Positions 1 to 9,384 of a stretch of 64,000 bases of DNA are shown here, one piece after another (the stretch's first letter is position 1; the number at the start of each line of letters is the position of its first letter). The stretch lies in contig JAHDIE010000009.1 in assembly GCA_020630955.1 (NCBI GenBank), positions 1 through 64,000 of the forward strand. Reading direction: 5' to 3'. Position numbers and translations under genes: made by a program. The notes beneath the pieces are model-generated. The model did not search any database. It was not told the origin of the DNA and worked only from the letters and a program-made list of their open reading frames with translations. This DNA comes from Saprospiraceae bacterium. Lineage in GTDB: Bacteria; Bacteroidota; Bacteroidia; Chitinophagales; Saprospiraceae.

Positions 1-3000
1 TAGGTGCATTATCATTGGTAAGATCTAGTGGAACATCTAAAGGACCAAGAATTCTGACATCATAAAACGCAATATTATTGTCCATTCCTTCAAGGAAAGC
101 ACCGCTATTTAATTCTCCCAAAGAACAATTTTCATCTAAGCTTAGATAAATTTCATCATTACAACTCATTGGCGTTTGTTCGAATACAAATAAGTTTGCC
201 CATTGGCTCGTTACAGCACAATCCGGGTCTGGTGTGTTATCAGATGTAACTACAACATAGTATGCAGTGGTTGTTTGAGCATTAGAAACTACAAGTGTGT
301 TTGAGGTAGCTCCAGGTATAGCTGTTCCAATCCCTCCAAAACTTTGATACCATTGATAAGTCAAAAGCGGGTCATTAGTGGCAGATGCTACTACACTAAA
401 AATTGCATCCTCTCCAGGGCATACAAAAACATCTGTTGGATGCTCTTCAATAGTTGGTTTAGGGTTTACTATAACATTTACGGAAGTAGATCCAGTACAG
501 CCATTCACGTCTGTCACAGTTAAAAAGTAAGTACCAGAATGTGTATTGACTTCTGTTGGGTTATAGATTATAAATGCATCTGTAGTGGTACTAGCTCCTA
601 ATGGCCCATCCCACATATATGAGTATGGTTCTGTACCATAAGATGAAACAACAAGTGCGTTTAATCTAAGTTGATTTGGTTCACATACATCCTCATGTTC
701 CATCTCAACCTCCATTGGAGGATAAAGATCTATTGAAATTGGAACAGCACAACCATAACAAATGAGACCAGTTACTGGATCAATATTAACAGAAACAGCC
801 CAATATATATCACCTGGAGTAATTAATACATTTGGAATAGTAATCGTAAGACCTGTACCTATCGAACCTGTAGTAACATCAATAGGTGGTGATGAAGAAG
901 GGCCAAACCAATATACATCAGTAGCATCACCTCCAATTGTTACCTCTAACTCCGCATCTCCATCTGGACAAATTAGAACTTGTTCTAATACAGGAACAGC
1001 ATTATTTGGGTTTGCACAAACAACCATTGTTGTTTCTGCATGTAAAACACAACCCTGTTCATCCAAATAATCATAACTAATCACATGAGTACCTGCTCCT
1101 GCAGCAGTTGCATCGAAGTCTGCAGTTCCATCCGCATTGTCAATTACCCCTGGTCCAGAAAATGTCCCAATAGGATCTATTGTCATTGAAGGAGAACCTA
1201 GCGGAATTGGACCAAACAATGAACCATCTCCATTTGGAAAACCTGTTGTTGCTCCACAGCCTGATGGACTTACCCAATCACCGGCAGTATATGTCCATAG
1301 GACTGATCCATCTAAATCAATCACAATTGTTCCAACTGCATCGCCGCAAGACCAACCATCTCCAAAGGAATCCTTAAAAGTTATATCGTAAGTATCTGTT
1401 GTTGGAAGACCCGTTGCCATCTGTCCCAAACCCGCACCTCCTGATGCAACAACAGCTCCTGAACTATTTGTGATACACCAAGATGTTTCTCCTGGAAATC
1501 CATCTGATGGGGCGTCTACAATAAAACCTCCAAGTAGAGGTGTAATCGTTCCTGTTATACATTCTTCAATCGTATTATTTAGTCCACATGAAGTAGCATC
1601 ATTATTTATAAACTCGCAAGCTTTTTCGCAAGTATTTATAGTTATAGTTGGTTGGTTCCAAACGCCAGCTATGGTGTTGCTACACCCATTATCATCTATC
1701 ACTGTAATTTCCCAAGATCCATCTACGATATCTGAAAGAGTAATTGTCCCCCCTTCAGAAACAGAAGTTGTTGCCAAGCTTCCATTTCCACCAGTGTTTG
1801 TTACGGTAAAACTTGAGGCATCATAACTCGGCATTCCTCCTGAAACATCGACTGTTAAAGTTCCTAAGAATGGGTCCGATCCACAAACTAATAGATCGTT
1901 AGCAAACTCAATTGGTGTCATGACAACAAATTCTTGACAAGCACCTATATCAAAACATTCACTTATTCCTGGACCACAATCATAGTCTATCAAACTGGTT
2001 CCTCCTGGTTCATCAAAAAGATATACTGGACATACGTAAAATGAGGTATTATAATTTGCGGCAAAATTACTTCCAACACCCCATCCATTATAGTCAACAT
2101 TTTGTGTTACACAACCTGGACCAAAATTTTCTAAAGGCGCACTTCCAGCAAAAGCACCAACCCAATTTGGTTCTGCTAGTATATTATCTGTACTTGGTAA
2201 GCCTGATAATATTGCAAAAGCAACACCTGGTGTACCAGATAATCCACATGGATCTGCCGGTGACATATTAAAGTTGTTATCAGAGGTAATGATTAATTTA
2301 TCAATGCCCTGTCCAAGGTCACACAAGATTGTTGTATTGGTTGAAATAGAACCAGCATTTGCGTCACAACCTGTAGTGCAATCTGGAGGAGCAACCAATG
2401 CCAACATTGCTGAACATGAAACATCACAATCTAAACTAACTACAATATCATCATTTGATGCATCGGCTGGTAATACTAAAGAAGCATTAAATGTACCAGA
2501 AGAACCTGCTGCCGTAGCAATTGGTCCTTGCTCAACACCTCCTACGGTAATGCTCAAATTTCCTGCACAAACATTGTCCCAATCTACTTGAAAATCTAAG
2601 TTGTATGTATTTGTTCCTGGATCACATGGTGTAGTAACAAGGTTTAATATGTCTACACTACATATCGGTGCACAGGAAGCTGGAGCAGTTACAGCAACTG
2701 TTGAAGTACATGCTGCATCGCAATCAAAAACTACCACGATATCATCGTTTGATGAATCGGAAGGTAGATTTAAAGATAGAGTTATTGTCCCAGAAGAACC
2801 TGCAGTTGCTGCAAATGGACCTTGTTCCACACCACCAACTATTACACTTAAGTTTCCATCACAAGCACCTGAATAATTAACTTCGAAACTAAGTGAGTAA
2901 GTGTCCGTTCCTGGATCACAAGCACCAACTGATAAGTTATCAATACTTACAGAACAAACTAAGCCTGGACTTTCAAACATAATGGTTGTACCGGAAGCTT

Positions 3001-3529
3001 CTGGTATTGGATCACAGTCTGCATTTGTCCAACTACCAGTAGATCCATCACCAGAAACATTCATTGTAGGTGTATATGGTTCAGGGCTTCCATTCGGTGG
3101 ACAGGTTCCAGTAAATGTTGCAGTAAAGCAAGCTGTCCATGGTCCTGTTTCGTCAGATTCACCAAAATTATTGGTTGGATCACCATCGCCATCAGAATCG
3201 ATATAATATCCTGGATCTAATCCACAACAATCAGTAAATATCCAGTCTCCTGTACCTGAAATACTCATACCTGTTACCGTCCAGTTAGGATCAGAGGATG
3301 GAAATATTCCATGAATCCAATTTGTACCCGTTTCAGTAAAGCTGGTAATGGTATAACACCAATCCACACTTAGGTCTAATGTACAGTCATAATTACTAGT
3401 TCCAGAAATTAACGTTCCGGTTATTGTCGGACCAGTTGAAAAACTTGTCCCATTTGCACACCCTTGAGCCTTTAAATCAAAAGACCAAAAAACAAATATA
3501 CTCAGAAAGGCTATTAGAATTTTATTCAT
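1..3529 (-). CDS. Large secreted multidomain adhesin-like protein (Ig/PKD/SprB-like repeats), partial, runs off left edge
   Basis: Reverse-strand reading from ATG at 3529 (MNKILIAFLSIFVFWSFDLKAQGCANG...) is open to position 1; signal peptide; Gly/Thr/Asp-rich repeats, FGDGWS motif, CNDEIYLSLDENC segment. Not in the ORF track, probably because it is truncated by the window edge. Confidence 0.85.
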   Translation of the reverse strand, partial: MNKILIAFLSIFVFWSFDLKAQGCANGTSFSTGPTITGTLISGTSNYDCTLDLSVDWCYTITSFTETGTNWIHGIFPSSDPNWTVTGMSISGTGDWIFTDCCGLDPGYYIDSDGDGDPTNNFGESDETGPWTACFTATFTGTCPPNGSPEPYTPTMNVSGDGSTGSWTNADCDPIPEASGTTIMFESPGLVCSVSIDNLSVGACDPGTDTYSLSFEVNYSGACDGNLSVIVGGVEQGPFAATAGSSGTITLSLNLPSDSSNDDIVVVFDCDAACTSTVAVTAPASCAPICSVDILNLVTTPCDPGTNTYNLDFQVDWDNVCAGNLSITVGGVEQGPIATAAGSSGTFNASLVLPADASNDDIVVSLDCDVSCSAMLALVAPPDCTTGCDANAGSISTNTTILCDLGQGIDKLIITSDNNFNMSPADPCGLSGTPGVAFAILSGLPSTDNILAEPNWVGAFAGSAPLENFGPGCVTQNVDYNGWGVGSNFAANYNTSFYVCPVYLFDEPGGTSLIDYDCGPGISECFDIGACQEFVVMTPIEFANDLLVCGSDPFLGTLTVDVSGGMPSYDASSFTVTNTGGNGSLATTSVSEGGTITLSDIVDGSWEITVIDDNGCSNTIAGVWNQPTITINTCEKACEFINNDATSCGLNNTIEECITGTITPLLGGFIVDAPSDGFPGETSWCITNSSGAVVASGGAGLGQMATGLPTTDTYDITFKDSFGDGWSCGDAVGTIVIDLDGSVLWTYTAGDWVSPSGCGATTGFPNGDGSLFGPIPLGSPSMTIDPIGTFSGPGVIDNADGTADFDATAAGAGTHVISYDYLDEQGCVLHAETTMVVCANPNNAVPVLEQVLICPDGDAELEVTIGGDATDVYWFGPSSSPPIDVTTGSIGTGLTITIPNVLITPGDIYWAVSVNIDPVTGLICYGCAVPISIDLYPPMEVEMEHEDVCEPNQLRLNALVVSSYGTEPYSYMWDGPLGASTTTDAFIIYNPTEVNTHSGTYFLTVTDVNGCTGSTSVNVIVNPKPTIEEHPTDVFVCPGEDAIFSVVASATNDPLLTYQWYQSFGGIGTAIPGATSNTLVVSNAQTTTAYYVVVTSDNTPDPDCAVTSQWANLFVFEQTPMSCNDEIYLSLDENCSLGELNSGAFLEGMDNNIAFYDVRILGPLDVPLDLTNDNAP
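2360..2940 (-). repeat. Two tandem ~98-aa (294-nt) protein repeats inside the adhesin
   Basis: CDPGTDTYSLSFEVNYSGACDGNLSVIVGGVEQGPFAATAGSSGT... and CDPGTNTYNLDFQVDWDNVCAGNLSITVGGVEQGPIATAAGSSGT...; 'gttcctggatcaca' at 2613 and 2907 and 'tttgatg' at 2454 and 2748 are both 294 nt apart. Confidence 0.8.
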
Positions 3530-3560
3530 CATTTAGAATTCAAATTGATTTGAGAAAGTT

Positions 3561-3935
3561 TTATAGTTTAGACTTCATTGACATAAGAATACTTCTTATG
3601 ACCATGGCGGTTTTCGTATCTGGCGAGATCGACTTTCTAATATTATCCCAGACTTCATAATTTTCCTTAGATATGTCTAGCATTTCATCTAATAAAATAT
3701 CATCCATAGGAATGGTGCTATATTCTTCATAGCATTGTTTTAATTTTGCTAGTTGATCTAAGTATAAATCTTGATCATTATCGTCAAGAATCAACATAAT
3801 GTCTGTTAGATTTCCTCCAAAGGAGTCAACTACATTAAAGTTTCCAAAAAGTTCTTTTTGATTCGGATGCTTTGATTGGCTAAATGAAGCATTAGCACAT
3901 AGCATTGCTATGATAAAAATGGCAATTATCCTCAT
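3561..3935 (-). CDS. Hypothetical secreted protein (124 aa)
   Basis: ORF with signal peptide MRIIAIFIIAMLCANASFSQ, same strand as the adhesin. Confidence 0.65.
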   Translation of the reverse strand: MRIIAIFIIAMLCANASFSQSKHPNQKELFGNFNVVDSFGGNLTDIMLILDDNDQDLYLDQLAKLKQCYEEYSTIPMDDILLDEMLDISKENYEVWDNIRKSISPDTKTAMVIRSILMSMKSKL

Positions 3936-4269
3936 TGGTTAAGTTTTGTTTCGTCAATTAATCTTTATAGTATAATTGGGGCTATACTTAATGAGGTTAT
4001 GCCTTTTGGAAATTATCCTTTGCTTAAATTTTATTTGGGGAAGAGTTTATAAATGTATAAATTTTTGACTTTATACAAAGAAATTCTTTATATATAATAT
4101 ATCTCATGTGTTCTAGTGTTGTTTTTTTGTTACAAACGGCTCAGTGTGACCGTTAATTAAGACATATTTAGGATAAAATCTAGATAAAATGTTTATGTAC
4201 TCTTTCGGAAAATTGTTTTCTAATAAAAACAAGGCAATCTCTCCAATGTTAGACTGTCTCCTATTCCTA

Positions 4270-4277
4270 TATTTGTA
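4270..4277 (+). promoter_or_regulatory. Bacteroidetes -7 promoter element (TATATTTG) upstream of prfA
   Basis: Exact TANNTTTG match 16 bp upstream of the prfA ATG. Confidence 0.45.
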
Positions 4278-4292
4278 ACAGAAACCGAACAC

Positions 4293-5366
4293 ATGCTCAA
4301 AAAATTAGAATCCATACATAATAAGTTTCTTCACACACAAGAACTACTTTCAGATCCAGAGGTCGTTTCTAATATGAAGAAGTTTACAAAACTCAACAAA
4401 GAATACAAAGAACTTAAGTCATTCTCTGACGTCTATCAAGAATATAAAACACTTCTCGATAATATCGATAATGCAACAGAAATGCTTGCAGATGATGATA
4501 AAGAAATGAAGGAGATGGCTCAAATGGAGCTTTCTGAACTAAAGCCTAAAGTAGCAGAAATAGAAGAAAAGATTAAAATTATGCTGATTCCTAAAGATCC
4601 AGAAGATAGCAAGGATGTCGTCCTTGAAATTCGTTCAGGAACTGGTGGAGATGAAGCTAGTATTTTTGCTGGTGATCTATACCGCATGTACAACAAATTT
4701 TTCGAGTCGAAAGGTTGGAAAACAGAAGTTGTCGATGTAAATGAAGGCACTGTTGGAGGTTATAACAAGATTGTTATTGAAGTATATGGAACAGACATTT
4801 ATGGAAATTTAAAATTTGAGTCGGGAGCTCACAGAGTTCAAAGGGTTCCAAAAACAGAATCTCAAGGTAGAGTCCATACCTCTGCTGCTACCGTTGCAGT
4901 AATTCCAAAATTTGAAGTAGAAGATATAGATATAAAAAAAGATGATCTAAAGGTGGATACCTTTAGGGCCAGTGGAGCTGGTGGTCAACATGTAAATAAG
5001 ACCGAATCTGGGGTAAGGTTTACACACCTTCCCACTGGTATAGCTGCAGAAAGTACAGATAGTCGATCTCAGCACAAAAACAGGGAAATTGCACTTCAAA
5101 GACTCTATGTAAAGGTAAGAGAGGTCCAAAAAGAAAAAATTTATTCTGAGCAAAAAGAACAAAGAAAGTCTCTTGTAGGCTCTGGTGATAGATCTGACAA
5201 AATTAGAACATACAATTATCCTCAAAATCGAGTTACAGACCATAGAATAGGTTTGACACTTTATAAGTTAGACACTATTATCGAAGGAGATCTTGGTCAG
5301 GTAATAGAGGCATTACAAGTTTATGAAAATGCCGAAAAAATGAAATCTGAAGACAGTCTCAGTTAA
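4293..5366 (+). CDS. prfA: Peptide chain release factor 1
   Basis: GGQ motif in FRASGAGGQHVNKTESGVRFTHLPTGI; HRVQRVPKTESQGRVHTSAATVAV. Confidence 0.96.
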   Translation: MLKKLESIHNKFLHTQELLSDPEVVSNMKKFTKLNKEYKELKSFSDVYQEYKTLLDNIDNATEMLADDDKEMKEMAQMELSELKPKVAEIEEKIKIMLIPKDPEDSKDVVLEIRSGTGGDEASIFAGDLYRMYNKFFESKGWKTEVVDVNEGTVGGYNKIVIEVYGTDIYGNLKFESGAHRVQRVPKTESQGRVHTSAATVAVIPKFEVEDIDIKKDDLKVDTFRASGAGGQHVNKTESGVRFTHLPTGIAAESTDSRSQHKNREIALQRLYVKVREVQKEKIYSEQKEQRKSLVGSGDRSDKIRTYNYPQNRVTDHRIGLTLYKLDTIIEGDLGQVIEALQVYENAEKMKSEDSLS

Positions 5367-5375
5367 TAACTAATT

Positions 5376-5867
5376 ATGAAACATTTTTATAGATTTATTT
5401 TTGTTCTACTAATTGGCTCTTTCTTTCTATCATGTAAGACAGAAGGTAGCGAGATCTTAGGAACATGGTATACAAACGGGACTTTGGGTCCAATGAAAAT
5501 CGAAATCCAATCAAGTAAAGGGAAGTTTATTGGATTTTTGGTAGAACAGCAAGTCAATGGAAGTTTTATTCAAGGAGGTACTGAGCTAAAGGATCTTATT
5601 TTTCGTGATTTAGAATATAAAGATGGGAAATACCTAAACGGATTGTTTTTACAAAATCCAAAAGGTTCCAATCCCTGCGACTTTAAAATGACTTTTTACA
5701 CACAAGATAAAAGATCGATGCGTGCAGCCCATCAATGTAATACAATCAATAGATTAGAGTTCTTCGAAAGAGACGGATACCCAGAAAAACCATATATCGA
5801 TTCAAAAGTAAATACAATTTCATTAGATCAATTACTAAAGGCAAATCCAAATAACAAAAAGAAGTAA
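5376..5867 (+). CDS. Hypothetical lipoprotein (possibly DUF2147-like)
   Basis: 163-aa ORF, lipobox-like FFLSC; GTWYTNGTLGPMKIEIQ... weakly resembles DUF2147. Confidence 0.6.
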   Translation: MKHFYRFIFVLLIGSFFLSCKTEGSEILGTWYTNGTLGPMKIEIQSSKGKFIGFLVEQQVNGSFIQGGTELKDLIFRDLEYKDGKYLNGLFLQNPKGSNPCDFKMTFYTQDKRSMRAAHQCNTINRLEFFERDGYPEKPYIDSKVNTISLDQLLKANPNNKKK

Positions 5868-5902
5868 TTGTCCTAAGCATTGTTTCCCAACTTTAATTGA
5901 AA

Positions 5903-5910
5903 TATCTTTG
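5903..5910 (+). promoter_or_regulatory. Bacteroidetes promoter: TTG (5880-5882) N20 TATCTTTG (5903-5910)
   Basis: Exact TANNTTTG with upstream TTG at 20-bp spacing, 5 bp before the GTG start at 5916. Confidence 0.55.
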
Positions 5911-5915
5911 TCCCC

Positions 5916-6446
5916 GTGGAAAAAATCAAGGACATAACATTTTCTGAATTTTTAAAGATTTTCCCAGACACTTCTTTCCCTGCAGTTATTTCCAAGGATA
6001 GCATTTTAGAATTTTCTAGAAACAATATCGCATTACCGGCTGTTGCTATCTCGAAGTATATTCTAACTTGGGATCCTGACACAAGTGAGTATGTTGAATA
6101 TATTCCCTGTTTTAAGTTTCAATTAGAAAAAGACTTTGTTGCAATAGTGTATCACAAAGCAGAGCTTTTAAAATATGAATACTTTTTAGCCGTTCTAGAT
6201 AAAAAAGGAAATCTAATTTCAAGAAAAGTAATTGCCGGATTGATTTCCGATGGAAAACAAACCATACAATCTGCAGCAACCATTACCAATGACTTTAGCA
6301 TTCATATTGCTGGAGCTAACTCAACTGACACTCACCTCTTTGATGGTAATGATTCAAAACAAATTTATATGGAGATTCTTGCCAATGGGCAGATTGTCTC
6401 CATAAATGATGAAGAAAAAAATGACAAAACACAAGAAAAAAAGTAA
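5916..6446 (+). CDS. Hypothetical protein (176 aa), GTG start
   Basis: ORF between prfA/lipoprotein and rnr; overlaps the rnr start. Confidence 0.65.
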   Translation: MEKIKDITFSEFLKIFPDTSFPAVISKDSILEFSRNNIALPAVAISKYILTWDPDTSEYVEYIPCFKFQLEKDFVAIVYHKAELLKYEYFLAVLDKKGNLISRKVIAGLISDGKQTIQSAATITNDFSIHIAGANSTDTHLFDGNDSKQIYMEILANGQIVSINDEEKNDKTQEKK

Positions 6447-8586
6447 AAAAGCTAACAGTAATTATCTAAAGAAAAAAATTGTTTCTGTACTCTTAGCAAA
6501 TCCCAAAAAAAGATACTCTCCAAAATCAATTAAAAAGAAACTAAAGTTTTCAAACTCTACTGATCAAGTACGTGCCGTTATGGATGAACTTGTCGCCAGT
6601 AAAAAAATCCTCAAAATAAAACCTGAAGTCTATAAAGCAAACAAAAACTTTATCAAAAAAGTTATTGAAAATTCTTTAAACACCTACAAGGGTATCGTTG
6701 ATATGACCAAAAGGGGTGCTGGGTTTATTTTAGTAGAAGGCCTAGAGGAAGATGTATTTGTTCCCTCTAAGTTTTTAATGGGAGCAATGAATAAAGACGA
6801 AGTTTTGGTCTCTGTATCTGAAAATTCAAGAGGCAAACGTCCATCAGGTAAAGTAATCGAAATTTTAAAAAGAAACATCACACAGGTTGTTGGTAAATTC
6901 CGAAAACTTAACCGCTTTGCTGTTGTCGAATATAAAGGCAAGCATGGTATCATTGACGTAAATGTTAACCCTGAAGACTTCAATGGTGCAGTAAATGGTG
7001 ATTCAGTTTTAGTGGAAATTACCTCATGGGGTAAAAATCAAAATAAATCCCTTTGGGGAAAAGTTGATGAAGTTCTTACAGAAACGGATGCACATAATTT
7101 TGCAATGCAACAAATTATTATTGAAAATGGCTTTGAATTAAGTTTTCCTGATGAAGTGATTACTGCAACCAAAAAACTGTCTCAAAACATTTCAGAACAA
7201 GAAATTGCATTGAGAAAAGACCTCAGAGAAATTACAACAATTACTATTGATCCGTTAACTGCTCAAGATTTTGATGACGCGCTATCTATTAGAACCCTTG
7301 AGAATGGAAATACAGAAGTGGGTGTGCATATTGCTGATGTAAGCCATTATGTAAAACCAGATTCCGTTATTGATAAAGAAGCATTTAGACGAAGTACGTC
7401 TGTCTATTTAGTTGACAGATGTGTTCCCATGCTTCCAGAATTATTATCAAACAAACTTTGTTCTTTAAGACCTAATGAGAATAGTTTGTGCTTCTCAGCA
7501 ATTTTTGAGTTTAATGATAAAAATAAAATAATTTCTGAATGGTTTGGTAAGACCGTCATTCATTCAGATAGAAGATTTACTTATGAAGAAGCTCAAGAAA
7601 TTATTGAAAATGGGGAAGGTGAATATTCAGACGAACTTTTGAGATTAAACAAGATTGCCAAAAAGCTAAGAAAACAGCGATATAAAAATGGAGCGATATC
7701 TTTTGAAACAGAAGAAGTTCAATTTAAATTGGATGAAAACAATCGTCCTGTTGACATCTATGTCAAAGAAAGAAAAGATGCGCACCTTTTAGTAGAAGAT
7801 TTTATGTTGCTAGCTAATAAATCTGTGGCCATTTTTGTTTCCAATAAAGGAAAAGAAAAACAAATTGTTCCTTTTGTCTATCGAGTTCATGATCTTCCCA
7901 ATATGGAAAGACTTACAGACTTTAGTCTTTTTGCCAAAGAACTTGGATTTAATATGAATTTGGACACACCTAAAAATATTGCTAAATCCTTCAACTCAAT
8001 GGCAAAGGCAGCACAAGAAGATGAGCTCGTAGCTTTATTACAACCTCTTGCGATTAGGACTATGTCTAAAGCTATTTATACAACAGAGAACATTGGTCAT
8101 TATGGTTTAGCATTTGAGCACTATACTCATTTTACCTCTCCTATACGAAGATACTCAGATTTACTTGTACACAGAATATTAGAAAAGAATATTGATAGCA
8201 CCTTAAGAGTCAAAAAAGAAGAACTCGAAGCTAAATGTGGCCATATTTCAAAAATGGAAAGATCTGCTATGGATGCAGAAAGGGAATCTGTTAAATATAA
8301 ACAAGTCGAATATCTCTTGGATAAAATAGGCCAAGAATTTGAAGGCTTTATATCAGGCATGATAGATTCTGGAATTTTTGTACAATTAAAAGAATCTAAA
8401 GCAGAAGGTCTTATTCGATTTGATCAACTTGATGAACCATATGAACTACACGAAAGTAGGTTATATGCAATAGGAATTCGATCAAAAAGTAGAATCACAA
8501 TGGGAATGAAGGTTATGGTAAAAGTAGTGGACGCAGATATGGAATTAAGACAAGTAGATTTAGATCTTATTGACATAATAAAATAA
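6406..8586 (+). CDS. rnr: Ribonuclease R
   Basis: RNB signature TIDPLTAQDFDDALSIR; HYGLAFEHYTHFTSPIRRYSDLLVHR; C-terminal S1 domain. Start may be 6406 or slightly downstream. Confidence 0.95.
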   Translation: MMKKKMTKHKKKSKKANSNYLKKKIVSVLLANPKKRYSPKSIKKKLKFSNSTDQVRAVMDELVASKKILKIKPEVYKANKNFIKKVIENSLNTYKGIVDMTKRGAGFILVEGLEEDVFVPSKFLMGAMNKDEVLVSVSENSRGKRPSGKVIEILKRNITQVVGKFRKLNRFAVVEYKGKHGIIDVNVNPEDFNGAVNGDSVLVEITSWGKNQNKSLWGKVDEVLTETDAHNFAMQQIIIENGFELSFPDEVITATKKLSQNISEQEIALRKDLREITTITIDPLTAQDFDDALSIRTLENGNTEVGVHIADVSHYVKPDSVIDKEAFRRSTSVYLVDRCVPMLPELLSNKLCSLRPNENSLCFSAIFEFNDKNKIISEWFGKTVIHSDRRFTYEEAQEIIENGEGEYSDELLRLNKIAKKLRKQRYKNGAISFETEEVQFKLDENNRPVDIYVKERKDAHLLVEDFMLLANKSVAIFVSNKGKEKQIVPFVYRVHDLPNMERLTDFSLFAKELGFNMNLDTPKNIAKSFNSMAKAAQEDELVALLQPLAIRTMSKAIYTTENIGHYGLAFEHYTHFTSPIRRYSDLLVHRILEKNIDSTLRVKKEELEAKCGHISKMERSAMDAERESVKYKQVEYLLDKIGQEFEGFISGMIDSGIFVQLKESKAEGLIRFDQLDEPYELHESRLYAIGIRSKSRITMGMKVMVKVVDADMELRQVDLDLIDIIK

Positions 8587-9309
8587 ATGAAAAATATTTG
8601 GACACTAGTGTTAATAACATTTTTACTTTCATGCAAAGAAAATCATTCTTCAAAGTTTAGAATTTCTGAGTCAAATATCATTATTCATCCAGACAGATAT
8701 AATGTAGGGTTCTTAATCATGGATGGTGTATATAATACTGAATTAACGGCACCTTTCGATATTTTTCAACACACTATTTTTAGAGACAGTATAAAAGCAA
8801 TGAACACCTTTCTTATTGCAAAGACAAAAGATATTGTAACAAGCTTCGAAGGTATTCGTATTATTCCCGATTTTAGTTATCGGGAGTCATTTCCAAAAAT
8901 TGATATTCTTGTTGTCCCCAGTGCGGAACATCATTTAGATACAGACCTTGAAGACAATGAACTTATTTCATTTATTCAGTCTGTTGACAAGGATGCCCAG
9001 TACGTTACCTCTCATTGTGATGGCGCTTTTTTGTTAGCAAAAGCTGGTCTCTTAAATAAGGTTACGAGCACAACATTCCCATCAGACATTGAGAAATACA
9101 AAGAGATGTTTCCAAGTCTATCTGTACAAGATTCTGTACTATTTGTTCATGATGGAAAATACATTACTTCTGCAGGTGGAGCAAAATCATTTGAAGCATC
9201 ATTATATTTAACGGAAGTTCTATATGGTTCTGAAATTGCAAAACGCTTAGCAAAGGGTTTGGTTATAGATTGGGATCTCTCGACAGTTAATCACCTTGTA
9301 ATCGAATAG
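8587..9309 (+). CDS. DJ-1/PfpI family putative lipoprotein
   Basis: Lipobox LLSC; YNVGFLIMDGVYNTELTAPFDIF; nucleophile-elbow region VTSHCDGAFLLAKAGLL. Confidence 0.8.
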   Translation: MKNIWTLVLITFLLSCKENHSSKFRISESNIIIHPDRYNVGFLIMDGVYNTELTAPFDIFQHTIFRDSIKAMNTFLIAKTKDIVTSFEGIRIIPDFSYRESFPKIDILVVPSAEHHLDTDLEDNELISFIQSVDKDAQYVTSHCDGAFLLAKAGLLNKVTSTTFPSDIEKYKEMFPSLSVQDSVLFVHDGKYITSAGGAKSFEASLYLTEVLYGSEIAKRLAKGLVIDWDLSTVNHLVIE

Positions 9310-9384
9310 TAAAGCTCTTTAAGGCACAATTACTATTTGCGCTTGACGCAGAATTGACTATTTTGCAGTACAAGCCAACAAATT

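Noticed and set aside
762-3206. Series of plus-strand ORFs (102, 84, 65, 118, 76, 105, 91, 70, 101 aa)
   Set aside because: They are antisense shadows of the large minus-strand adhesin CDS; low-complexity translations with no recognisable domains.
4131-4155. Small hairpin AACGG...CCGTT upstream of prfA, considered as an ncRNA
   Set aside because: 5-bp stem only, no promoter/terminator pair or other RNA signature.
4520-5243. Minus-strand ORFs inside prfA (76 and 98 aa)
   Set aside because: Antisense to a strongly conserved gene; no independent evidence.
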